Part shown: positions 1 to 6,986 of the stretch, piece after piece
Layout: each line of letters opens with the position of its first letter
Position numbering within the stretch: the stretch's first letter is position 1
Origin: DHVE2 group archaeon
GTDB lineage: Archaea; Thermoplasmatota; Thermoplasmata; Thermoplasmatales; Aciduliprofundaceae
Length of the DNA: 19,085 nt
Assembly (NCBI GenBank): GCA_015522935.1
Contig: WALH01000012.1
Span: 1 to 19,085 of the forward strand
Direction: 5' to 3'
Position numbers and translations under genes: made by a program
The notes under the pieces: generated by a model
Seen by the model: the letters and a program-made list of their open reading frames with translations, nothing else
Databases searched by the model: none
What the model was told of the DNA's origin: nothing

Positions 1-47
1 ATATTTCTGGTATTATGCCCTTGCCTGCAAGGATAAGATTCTATGAT

Positions 48-656
48 TTATTTGAGAATGACCTTCGCATCCAACACTACTGCTTCGTTTTCTCTGAGCA
101 GTACAGGGTTAAGGTCCATACCCTCTATCTCTGGATGCTCCTTCACGAATTTGGATATTTTCAGGAGGAGATCAATCGCAGCTTCTTTATCCACTTTCAT
201 CCCTCGATAACCTTCCAAAATCTTCTTTCCCTTTATTTCGCTGAGCATGAGTTCGGCATCCCTGCGGGTTATGGGGATAACCCGAAATGTCACATCCCTG
301 AAAATCTCAGTAAATATCCCACCTAGACCGAACATTATCGCATGGCCGAATGTGGGGTCATTAATCACACCCACTATCGCTTCTATTCCTCCACTCACCA
401 TTTCTTCCACCAAAACGGGTGAGTTAAATTTCTCCATTATTTTCCTAACGGATTCTTTTAATTCATCCTCGTTATTTATGTTGAGAATCACACCACCAAC
501 ATCGCTCTTGTGAAGGATTTCTTCGCTGGCAACCTTTGCAACTAAGGGATAATTTAATTTGATGCTATCGATATGCGACACATCTTCAATCAGAACTCCC
601 CGAGGAACTTTTATTCCATATTCCTCTAACATTTTTTTCGCCTCATACTCGTTCAT
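48..656 (-). CDS. acdB: Acetyl-CoA synthetase (ADP-forming), beta subunit
   Basis: ATP-grasp subunit of the archaeal ADP-forming acyl-CoA synthetase, which converts acetyl-CoA (or another acyl-CoA) + ADP + Pi to the acid + ATP + CoA in the cytoplasm. The N-terminal EYEAKKMLEEYGIKVPRG stretch is typical of the family. HKSDVGGV follows, and its His49 corresponds to the beta-subunit histidine reported to carry phosphate in two-subunit enzymes. FGLGGIFTEIFRDVTFRV lies at about 109-126 and the EGMDLNPV motif at 178-185. At 202 residues it is about 30 shorter than the Pyrococcus beta subunit as I recall it: the N-terminal helix and a mid-domain segment are reduced, but the core motifs are intact. 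Its ATG overlaps the end of the alpha gene by 4 bases (ATGA), so the two are translationally coupled. Function is confident; the preferred acyl-CoA cannot be read from the sequence. Confidence 0.9.
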   Translation of the reverse strand: MNEYEAKKMLEEYGIKVPRGVLIEDVSHIDSIKLNYPLVAKVASEEILHKSDVGGVILNINNEDELKESVRKIMEKFNSPVLVEEMVSGGIEAIVGVINDPTFGHAIMFGLGGIFTEIFRDVTFRVIPITRRDAELMLSEIKGKKILEGYRGMKVDKEAAIDLLLKISKFVKEHPEIEGMDLNPVLLRENEAVVLDAKVILK

Positions 657-2050
657 TCCGATCCCTCCAGATAATCTAAAATCTTGGCACGCTCCCTCAA
701 AACTCTCAGCGCCTTGACCGCCCGCTCAATAGTTGGATATATGGGCACACGATTCTTCTCGAATTTTCTCATCATTTTCAAGGCGAAGTCGCTTCCTATG
801 CTTCCAACGACCATCGGTTTTTTACCGTTTCTGTGCCATTTTGTTATGATATCCACCAATTTCTCGCTTATTAGCGGAGTCTGGAATAAGGCGTAAACTA
901 AAATTGCATTCACATTGGGATCATCATTGAGAGCTTCTAAAACTCCGTCATAATGCTCATCGCTTGCCTGTGCGGTCATATCCACCGGATTCTCAACGGA
1001 AGCGAATGGCACAACTTCCTCTCTTATTTCTCTCTTCGTTTCATCGCTTAACTCTGCCATCTTCATACCTATTCCTGGAGTTTCGCTTTCAATGTAATCC
1101 GTCGTTACGACTCCGACTCCTCCGGCAGTGGTGACCACTGCGATTCTATCCCCCTTGATCGGTTTTCCATAGGCCAAGGCACGGGCATAATCCACTAACT
1201 CAACTTCATCGTATGCACGTATAACCCCACACTGTTTGAAGGCTCCATCCGCAACGGCATCACTTCCTCCCAAAGCACCTGTGTGCAAACTTGCCGCTCT
1301 GCCTCCTCGGGATGTGCGGCCGGCTTTAAGCACCACTATTGGCTTTTTTTTACTCACTCTCTTAGCTATTTTCATAAATTCCCTTCCATCTCTAAAGCTC
1401 TCGATGTACATAATTATAACCTTGCTTTTCTCATCTGAGCCAAAGAACTCCAACAATTCGTTCTCATTCACATCGATTCTATTTCCTAAATTCACGAATG
1501 CCGAGAAGCCGACGTCGTAAAGTGAAACTGAATCCATCGTTAATAGGCCTAACGCACCACTTTGAGTTATAAACGCTATATCTCCATCACCGGGAAATCC
1601 TGATCTCTCGGGCACAACGAGTGCAGTATTCACTCCCGTTCTCGGCACATAAATCCCTACTGTGTTTGGCCCAACGATTCTCGCTCCATACTTTTTAGCC
1701 TCTTCTAACAATTTTTCCTCTCTTTTCTTTCCCTCTTCACCAAGTTCGCCGAAGCCGCCAGCTATGGGGATGATGAATTTTGATTTCTTGGCAACATCTC
1801 CTATTATTTTTACAGTTACCTCTGCTGGAAGAGTTATAACCGAAAGATCAATCTTCTCCTCAGGCACATCCTCGATGGACGGATAAACTCTGAATCCAAG
1901 AATCTCTCCACCCTTGGGATTGATGGGGTACACTTTTCCTTGAAAATTGTTGTTTTTCAGATTCTCAACAACCACATATCCAATTTTTTTGGGATTGTGC
2001 GAAGCGCCTACAACTGCAACACTTTCAGGGTTGAGCATAGCGTTGAACAT
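653..2050 (-). CDS. acdA: Acetyl-CoA synthetase (ADP-forming), alpha subunit
   Basis: CoA-binding and ligase subunit of ADP-forming acyl-CoA synthetase, partner of the downstream beta gene. A Rossmann-type CoA-binding domain starts with ESVAVVGASHNPKKIGYV (9-26), followed by IVGPNTVGIY (125-134) and FITQSGALG (160-168). The catalytic loop ASLHTGALGGSDA (253-265) contains His256, the expected phosphohistidine of the family. Length is 465, normal for a separate alpha subunit (fused forms are about 700). The start is either Met1 (2050) or Met5 (2038). An AT-rich TATA-like tract at 2065-2077 fits a leaderless mRNA starting at or just inside the first ATG, and no Shine-Dalgarno is present. It is transcribed away from the Sua5/YrdC gene. 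Enzymes of this class give ATP from acetyl-CoA during peptide or sugar fermentation in heterotrophic archaea. Confidence 0.93.
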   Translation of the reverse strand: MFNAMLNPESVAVVGASHNPKKIGYVVVENLKNNNFQGKVYPINPKGGEILGFRVYPSIEDVPEEKIDLSVITLPAEVTVKIIGDVAKKSKFIIPIAGGFGELGEEGKKREEKLLEEAKKYGARIVGPNTVGIYVPRTGVNTALVVPERSGFPGDGDIAFITQSGALGLLTMDSVSLYDVGFSAFVNLGNRIDVNENELLEFFGSDEKSKVIIMYIESFRDGREFMKIAKRVSKKKPIVVLKAGRTSRGGRAASLHTGALGGSDAVADGAFKQCGVIRAYDEVELVDYARALAYGKPIKGDRIAVVTTAGGVGVVTTDYIESETPGIGMKMAELSDETKREIREEVVPFASVENPVDMTAQASDEHYDGVLEALNDDPNVNAILVYALFQTPLISEKLVDIITKWHRNGKKPMVVGSIGSDFALKMMRKFEKNRVPIYPTIERAVKALRVLRERAKILDYLEGSE

Positions 2051-2064
2051 GGGGGGAGAATAGC

Positions 2065-2077
2065 ATTATAAATTAAA
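2065..2077 (-). promoter_or_regulatory. Probable TATA box of acdAB
   Basis: AT-rich tract reading TTTAATTTATAAT on the minus strand, centred 20-23 bases before the acdA ATG. Nothing resembling a Shine-Dalgarno precedes the ATG, so a leaderless transcript is inferred. Confidence 0.5.
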
Positions 2078-2129
2078 GATGTTGCCCATAAATTTGAGTT
2101 GAAATCCTTGGCAGTCTGTCAAAAAATTC

Positions 2130-2136
2130 TTTATAG
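2130..2136 (+). promoter_or_regulatory. Probable TATA box of the sua5-map unit
   Basis: TTTATAG lies 18 bases before the ATG at 2151 and 24 bases before the in-frame ATG at 2157. With the usual TATA-to-start distance of about 25 bases, the second ATG (third residue) could be the leaderless start. Confidence 0.45.
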
Positions 2137-2150
2137 GCGAAAATATTGTT

Positions 2151-2726
2151 ATGGGGATGATACTTCCCTGCTCACCCGACTCCGTGGAAAAAATAAAAGA
2201 ATACGCTAAAAAAGATCCGGTTATTGTACCTACAGATACCCTCTACGGCTTGAGCATGAGCATTCAGGGTAATATTGAAAAAATATACAAACTCAAAAGG
2301 AGAAATTTAGAGAAAAAGATTCCTGTAGGTGTATCATCACTTGAAATGATGAAACATCTTGCATCCATAGATGAGCGAGGAGAAAAACTGGTGAAGAGAT
2401 TCATGCCCGGACCGTTGACTATTGTTGTGCCAAGCAAAATTCCTGAATGGGGTGAAACGGTTGCCTTGAGAATCCCCGCTCACACAATTTCACTTCTTTT
2501 GATAGAGAAAATAGGCCCCATAACCCTCACAAGTGCAAACCTAAGTGGTGGAAAGCCACCGAAAACCATAGAGGATACCATGGAACTTGAGGTCAAATAC
2601 CGTATCGACTGCGGTGAATTGCTGGGTAAACCGTCTACAATAGTATCTCTTGTGGAAGAGAAGGTTAAATTAATAAGGTCTGGCGCAATACCTTTTTCGG
2701 CGATCCTAAAAATCTTGGAGGAATAG
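2151..2726 (+). CDS. Threonylcarbamoyl-AMP synthase (YrdC/Sua5 family)
   Basis: Makes threonylcarbamoyl-AMP from threonine, bicarbonate and ATP, the first step of the universal tRNA t6A37 modification; the product goes to the KEOPS/Kae1 complex in archaea. Visible motifs are PTDTLYGL (27-34), the basic KLKRRN segment (47-52), PGPLT (86-90), LRIP (106-109), TSANLSGG (127-134), PSTIV (161-165) and RSG (176-178), which together line the YrdC nucleotide pocket. At 191 residues it is the single-domain (TsaC-like) form without the C-terminal Sua5 extension. The start may be Met1 or Met3; see the promoter entry. The stop codon lies 2 bases before the methionine aminopeptidase ATG, so the two genes probably form an operon. 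Confidence 0.9.
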   Translation: MGMILPCSPDSVEKIKEYAKKDPVIVPTDTLYGLSMSIQGNIEKIYKLKRRNLEKKIPVGVSSLEMMKHLASIDERGEKLVKRFMPGPLTIVVPSKIPEWGETVALRIPAHTISLLLIEKIGPITLTSANLSGGKPPKTIEDTMELEVKYRIDCGELLGKPSTIVSLVEEKVKLIRSGAIPFSAILKILEE

Positions 2727-2728
2727 AA

Positions 2729-3592
2729 ATGGATTTAAAAAAGTACATTGAAGCTGGAAAAATAGGCAAAGAGGCAAGAGAATACGGAGCAGAGTTGATA
2801 AAGGAAAATGTCTCCTATTATGAAGTTGCAGAGAAAGTGGAAAAATACATAATCGATGCAGGTGCATTTCCCTCATTTCCAGTAAATCTCTCCAGAAACA
2901 ACATTGCAGCACATTACACTCCAGTTAAAGGAGATAACATGTATTTCAGGAGGGGGGATGTGATAAAACTTGATTTAGGCGCTCATGTGGATGGTTATAT
3001 TTCAGATACCGCTCTCACTGTGGAGGTTGGTACAAATAAATGGGAAAATTTGATTGATGCCACCCGAGAAGCGTTAAATAATGCAATAAAAACCCTGCGC
3101 CCGGGGATAACGGTAAGCGAAATAGGGCGCGTGATTGAAGATACGATAAAATCATCGGGCTACAACCCAATTTACAATCTTACCGGTCATGGACTTGCAA
3201 GATATGATCTCCATCACAGGATCAGTATACCCAACTATGACGACGGAAGTGTAACAAGGATAGAGCCGCCCATGGCATTTGCAATTGAGCCATTCGCAAC
3301 TGATGGTAGGGGTTATGTAAAAAATGGAAAAGGCGGAAACATATACATGTTCATCAGAACGGAGAATCTGAAAGGTTTTTACCTTGACATATTCAAAAAA
3401 TTTCGTACTTTGCCGTTCGCTGCCAGATGGTGTGCCGATAATCCTGATTACATAGCTATTCTTGGGAAAGGCGTGAAAATGGGTATGCTGCATCATTTTC
3501 CGATTCTGAAGGAGAAGAAAAAATTCATGGTTGCACAGACTGAACACACATTCGTTATGACTGGAGATGAGGTCATCGTCACTACACGGTGA
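2729..3592 (+). CDS. map: Methionine aminopeptidase, type II
   Basis: Removes the initiator methionine from nascent proteins; a dinuclear-metal cytosolic peptidase. The pita-bread fold metal ligands are all visible: Asp82 in KLDLGAHVDGY, Asp93 in SDTALT, His154 in LTGHGL, Glu187 in FAIEPF and Glu272 in QTEHTF. The substrate histidine of the family is His62 in AAHYTP. The insert between His154 and Glu187, with LHHRISIPNYDDG, marks the archaeal/eukaryotic type II class. At 287 residues it is close to the Pyrococcus enzyme. The ATG has a clear ribosome site, GGAGG at 2717-2721 with 7 bases of spacing, inside the end of the upstream gene. It converges on the lysozyme gene with only 19 bases between stops. 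Confidence 0.95.
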   Translation: MDLKKYIEAGKIGKEAREYGAELIKENVSYYEVAEKVEKYIIDAGAFPSFPVNLSRNNIAAHYTPVKGDNMYFRRGDVIKLDLGAHVDGYISDTALTVEVGTNKWENLIDATREALNNAIKTLRPGITVSEIGRVIEDTIKSSGYNPIYNLTGHGLARYDLHHRISIPNYDDGSVTRIEPPMAFAIEPFATDGRGYVKNGKGGNIYMFIRTENLKGFYLDIFKKFRTLPFAARWCADNPDYIAILGKGVKMGMLHHFPILKEKKKFMVAQTEHTFVMTGDEVIVTTR

Positions 3593-3602
3593 ACATCAAG
3601 TA

Positions 3603-3608
3603 TTTTTT
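3603..3608 (+). terminator. T-run, possible terminator of sua5-map
   Basis: Six T residues begin 11 bases after the map stop codon, in the short gap between the convergent map and lysozyme genes. Archaeal termination commonly uses such T-runs without a hairpin; this is inference from position. Confidence 0.35.
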
Positions 3609-3611
3609 AGA

Positions 3612-5348
3612 TTACCTTCTTAATTTTTTGATATAAAATAGTATGGATGTCAAGGTAAGGATCAGTACATACGGTTCAACTTCTGGTACCTCTATATTTG
3701 TTGTGTACTCTGATGCTGCGAATTTCTGCTCTGAAGAGTACCAGAAGGCATACCATACACGATCTTCAGTGCCGTTATATTTCTGCCCTATCTTGGCAAA
3801 GAGCATTCCATGATAGACCTGCCCGTAAACTGAGTATCCTGTACCGTTACCATTCCTTACATTGAGGTACGATGTTACATTCACCTTGAATACTGTGTGA
3901 TTTGTGGCCACTGTATACCATGATGCGCACCATGCATTCCGATCATCCAGGAAGAAGTGCCACCACTTATGACCCGAGGAATCAATATAATAATCGTATG
4001 CCACATAAACTTCGTTTTCCTGTATGGTGGTTAATATCTCATAATTAGTACTCGGTCCAACCCGAACATTTAAAGCGGAGACGGTTACCATAAATGGCTG
4101 AACGATTTTCTTCGTTCCATTTGGAATGTGGTAGTAATTTATCCTGTCAAACTCGGAAGGAAAATAATCTTGGATGCTCTTATTCCATACATCGGTTGTG
4201 TGGGCTGCAACACCAACATCATTTCCGTTCCTGTATACAACGAGAGTTGCGTGTTCCCAGTGATTTCCGGAATCATTTCCAAATATTATAACATCCCCTA
4301 TCTCCAGCCAGTTGGGCACAGAGAAATTAGATGATGTTACGTATGCATACGTGGTATTTTGATATTTCACAAGATTCTCTTGGAGATAGTAGCAGGATAT
4401 AATCGTCCCATTGCTGTCGGATGGCACGCCACCCCCATTGCCATCATATCCCTGCCAGAGAGATAAACCTCCTGCAATGAGAGATTGTGATACGAAGTTG
4501 GCAGATTCGTTTTGAGATGATGAATAATCATTGTAATGGGAATCTCTCCCATCCCACCATCTGTACGCGTAGCCCACAGCCCCCATTCTATCGTAGTAAG
4601 GCTCAGAATAGGATTGATTCAGGTGAATTACATATTCCCGCACTAAGCTATCTATGTTTCCGTTGTAAATATCCAGATCAACATTACCAGAGACCCCATT
4701 CACACTCCCAGAATCCGAATACTGCCAGAAACTCCAAAAATCCCAGATGCCGGTATCCGGCGAGGAAACATCGTAGTTTGCAATCCATAAATCCCATTGG
4801 GTAACGGAGAAGGCCAGGTATTTAGCATAATACGGTGCTGTGTATACTATTGGTTTCACTCCAGTTTTATTGTAAACCTCCCCGCAGAAGTAATTCACCC
4901 AAGCGCTCAGGTTATCCCAGCCAATATAACTCCCATTTTCAAGATCGAGTGCCGGGACGAGATACCCATCCTTTATGTAGGGCATGATAACGTTCACAAA
5001 GTGATCAGCCTCCGCTATTGCATCATCTTTCACGGGTGTATTTGGTCTGGCGAAGTGATAAGCGCCCATATATAGACCGGCTGCATGGCCATTTTCCATA
5101 TTCTGGGTGAAATAGTCATCCACATAGGTAGTGCTTTCAGTCGCCTTTGCCCAAGCAAATATCTTTCCATCCTGATAAACCTTGTTCCAGTCAATATCGC
5201 CCTGATAATGGGATACATCGATTCCATACACCTGATTCCCGGATTTAACAACACTTTTGGAATTTGGGTGAGGCTGAACAGCCACATATAATGTACTGAA
5301 AAGGATAACAAGCATTAGAATTGTCATAAGGGTTACTCTCCACCTCAT
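3612..5348 (-). CDS. Secreted GH25 lysozyme with degenerate amidase-like domain, two SH3-type domains and C-terminal anchor
   Basis: Predicted muramidase cleaving the MurNAc-GlcNAc bond of bacterial peptidoglycan, exported and probably held at the cell surface. An N-terminal hydrophobic segment (5-24) acts as signal peptide or anchor. The GH25 domain spans about 40-235 with the expected acidic residues: Asp44 in YGIDVSHYQG, Asp135 and Glu137 in PALDLENG, and Asp224/Asp226 in VDLDIYNG. Residues 250-408 resemble the Amidase_6 family (YYDRMGAVGYAYRW; NFVSQSLIAGG; His366 and His383), but the expected catalytic cysteine is Ser282. SH3_3-type modules follow at about 421-480 (ALNVRVGPS) and 486-548 (YLNVRNG). 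A hydrophobic helix (559-573) and a KKLRR tail end the protein. There are 15 N-X-S/T sequons. Archaea lack murein, so the target must be bacterial; the domain set is typical of bacterial and phage lysins, which indicates transfer. The start is supported by a TATA box 26 bases upstream. Confidence 0.9.
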   Translation of the reverse strand: MRWRVTLMTILMLVILFSTLYVAVQPHPNSKSVVKSGNQVYGIDVSHYQGDIDWNKVYQDGKIFAWAKATESTTYVDDYFTQNMENGHAAGLYMGAYHFARPNTPVKDDAIAEADHFVNVIMPYIKDGYLVPALDLENGSYIGWDNLSAWVNYFCGEVYNKTGVKPIVYTAPYYAKYLAFSVTQWDLWIANYDVSSPDTGIWDFWSFWQYSDSGSVNGVSGNVDLDIYNGNIDSLVREYVIHLNQSYSEPYYDRMGAVGYAYRWWDGRDSHYNDYSSSQNESANFVSQSLIAGGLSLWQGYDGNGGGVPSDSNGTIISCYYLQENLVKYQNTTYAYVTSSNFSVPNWLEIGDVIIFGNDSGNHWEHATLVVYRNGNDVGVAAHTTDVWNKSIQDYFPSEFDRINYYHIPNGTKKIVQPFMVTVSALNVRVGPSTNYEILTTIQENEVYVAYDYYIDSSGHKWWHFFLDDRNAWCASWYTVATNHTVFKVNVTSYLNVRNGNGTGYSVYGQVYHGMLFAKIGQKYNGTEDRVWYAFWYSSEQKFAASEYTTNIEVPEVEPYVLILTLTSILFYIKKLRR

Positions 5349-5370
5349 AATTTATGATATGAATTCACGA

Positions 5371-5378
5371 TATATAAA
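5371..5378 (-). promoter_or_regulatory. TATA box of the lysozyme gene
   Basis: TTTATATA on the minus strand, centred about 26 bases before the ATG at 5348, with no Shine-Dalgarno between. The imported gene therefore carries an archaeal-looking leaderless promoter of its own. Confidence 0.6.
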
Positions 5379-5388
5379 CGTTGCTTGT

Positions 5389-5394
5389 AAAAAA
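5389..5394 (-). terminator. T-run, possible terminator of the RuBisCO gene
   Basis: Six T residues on the minus strand, 15-20 bases after the RuBisCO stop codon and just upstream of the lysozyme TATA box. This suggests the two co-oriented genes are separate transcription units. Confidence 0.4.
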
Positions 5395-5408
5395 GAATAA
5401 GTTTTAAT

Positions 5409-6671
5409 TTAATGTGAAAATTTCTCCAAAGCCTTTTTAAGTTCTTCGTGCTCCTTGGCATATTCTTTTAGAGGTATGCCCTGCATTTTTGCCTCCAAGG
5501 CCTGGCGCATAGCTATTGCACCTTTTCTCGTACCATCCGGATGACCATGCACACCACCGCCTGCCTGAATTACGATATTGTTACCAAGAATATCCACGAC
5601 AGCGGGAACAAGTCCGGGGTGTAAGCCTCCAGAAGCTACAGCAACGACGGGTTTGACATGACCCCATATCTGCTCAAATCTATCTTCCCTCTGTGGAACC
5701 TTCTTCATCTGAATTTCCTCGCAAATATCTTTCACCTCCCCTTTGCTTCCTTCCATTTTTCCAACAGCAGTGCCTATATGAAGGTTATCCACACCCAATA
5801 TTCGATAAATTTTGGCAAGGGTGCGCATATTTATACCATGTTTGGGATTTCGTGTTATGGCTGCGTGCATAGCTCGATGAGCATGAATTGCAAGTTTGAA
5901 TCCTTCGCGCCTGAAACTTTGCAGGGCAGAAAATCCTGCAATTACCACATCTATCATGACGAATTCATTTCCCATCTCCTCCACAAGTTCCGCACGGCGA
6001 ATCATCTCGTTGTACGGTGAGGTTATATTCACTAAATAAATCTTCTTTTCCCCAGTCTCCTCCTGCGCACGATCCCTCATTTCTAACGTAAGAGCCAATC
6101 TCTCTTCAAAGGGATTGAAATCCTGAGAGGCAAGATTTTCATCGTCCTTAACAATGTCAAGTCCACCGACCCACGCTTCGTACGCAACTTTTGCGTGCAT
6201 TTCTGAAGGAAGACCGATTTTCGGCTTGATTATTGTTCCCAAAAATGGCCTATCATAAACTCCTGTGATATCTCGTAACCCTTCCACACCATACTGAGGG
6301 CCTGGATACGCTGAAATTAAATCTTCGGGGAATTTCATATCCAGAATTCTCAGATTTTCAACGCTCTTCATACCGAATACGTTTCCCGCCACACTCGCTA
6401 AAATTGCAGGCATATTTTCAATTTCGAAAAGTTCAAGGGGATAAGCGATTTTCACAATTCCATTTCTTTCATCTATTTCATAGACCCTCGCTCGTAGAGT
6501 GTTCCATATTTCGGGTAAAAGGGTTTTGAGTTCTGTCCACGTGCCTATTGACGATTCTTCCGCTATTTTATCCGCTGAGTATCTCAAATCCCTTCCAGTG
6601 GGAGGCTCAACTTTAAACATAACAAGCAAATCGCTATCCTTCGGCACATATCCCAACTCTATGTAACTCAT
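5409..6671 (-). CDS. rbcL: Ribulose-1,5-bisphosphate carboxylase, form III
   Basis: Converts ribulose-1,5-bisphosphate + CO2 to two 3-phosphoglycerates. Form III enzymes of non-photosynthetic archaea act in the AMP/nucleoside pathway (AMP to ribose-1,5-bisphosphate to RuBP to 3-PGA). Active-site residues are intact in the 420-residue protein: Lys149/Lys151 in GTIIKPKIGL; GGLDIVKDDENL (169-180) with Lys175 to be carbamylated and Asp177/Glu178 as Mg ligands; His265-Arg266 in HAHRAMH; loop-6 Lys305 in GKMEG; Ser347 in SGGLHPG; and GGGVHGHP (371-378). The start at 6671 (MSYIELGYVP) is chosen because it gives the normal N terminus and lies 25 bases after a TATA box. The frame stays open upstream to 6956, but that would run through the promoter and into purS on the other strand. 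It is divergent from purSLQ. Confidence 0.95.
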   Translation of the reverse strand: MSYIELGYVPKDSDLLVMFKVEPPTGRDLRYSADKIAEESSIGTWTELKTLLPEIWNTLRARVYEIDERNGIVKIAYPLELFEIENMPAILASVAGNVFGMKSVENLRILDMKFPEDLISAYPGPQYGVEGLRDITGVYDRPFLGTIIKPKIGLPSEMHAKVAYEAWVGGLDIVKDDENLASQDFNPFEERLALTLEMRDRAQEETGEKKIYLVNITSPYNEMIRRAELVEEMGNEFVMIDVVIAGFSALQSFRREGFKLAIHAHRAMHAAITRNPKHGINMRTLAKIYRILGVDNLHIGTAVGKMEGSKGEVKDICEEIQMKKVPQREDRFEQIWGHVKPVVAVASGGLHPGLVPAVVDILGNNIVIQAGGGVHGHPDGTRKGAIAMRQALEAKMQGIPLKEYAKEHEELKKALEKFSH

Positions 6672-6692
6672 AGGGACAATATATCCACGATG

Positions 6693-6714
6693 TTTAAAAA
6701 GGTTGCTTTTTAAA
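6693..6714. promoter_or_regulatory. Bidirectional rbcL / purS promoter built as an inverted repeat
   Basis: TTTAAAAAG (6693-6701) and CTTTTTAAA (6706-6714) are perfect 9-base inverted arms around GTTG. Read outward, each arm is a TATA-like box. The left one is centred 25 bases before the rbcL ATG, consistent with a leaderless mRNA. The right one is 39 bases before the purS ATG, implying a leader of about 15 bases. The symmetry is seen directly; the role as two back-to-back promoters is inferred. Confidence 0.6.
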
Positions 6715-6749
6715 ATGCAAACATTAAGTAGTAAATCCATATACACACT

Positions 6750-6986
6750 ATGCTTAAAGCGAAGATAATTGTGCGGTATAAGGAAGGCGTGGATGATCCC
6801 GAGGGAAAAACGATAAAACACGCTCTGAATCTTTTGGGTTTCGAAGATGTTGAGGATGTGAAGGTGGCGAAGTACTACGAAATCAAATTGAGCAAAGGGG
6901 ACGAGAATGAAGTGGAAGAAATAATAAGAAAACTCCTCGTGAATCCCGTTATCCACGATTATGAGGTGAGGGTTGAGAGGATATGA
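6750..6986 (+). CDS. purS: Phosphoribosylformylglycinamidine synthase subunit PurS
   Basis: Small structural subunit of the three-part FGAM synthetase (PurS-PurL-PurQ), step 4 of purine synthesis; it bridges the glutaminase and synthetase subunits. The 78-residue protein has the family pattern LKAKIIVRYKEGVDDPEGKT followed by KHALNLLGF and a C-terminal strand VIHDYEVRVERI, with the length expected of PurS. Its stop overlaps the purL start by 4 bases (ATGA), so translation is coupled. The upstream box at 6706-6714 supports this start. No Shine-Dalgarno is evident. Confidence 0.95.
   Translation: MLKAKIIVRYKEGVDDPEGKTIKHALNLLGFEDVEDVKVAKYYEIKLSKGDENEVEEIIRKLLVNPVIHDYEVRVERI

Noticed and set aside
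1..47. Short minus-strand open stretch (LILAGKGIIPEI) as the start of a gene after acdB
   Set aside because: No start codon lies in frame after the preceding stop, and only 47 bases are visible.
3152..3547. Minus-strand open frame opposite map
   Set aside because: It is the antisense shadow of a fully supported methionine aminopeptidase.
6672..6956. 95-residue N-terminal extension of RuBisCO
   Set aside because: It is antisense to purS and crosses the divergent promoter; the normal N terminus starts at 6671.
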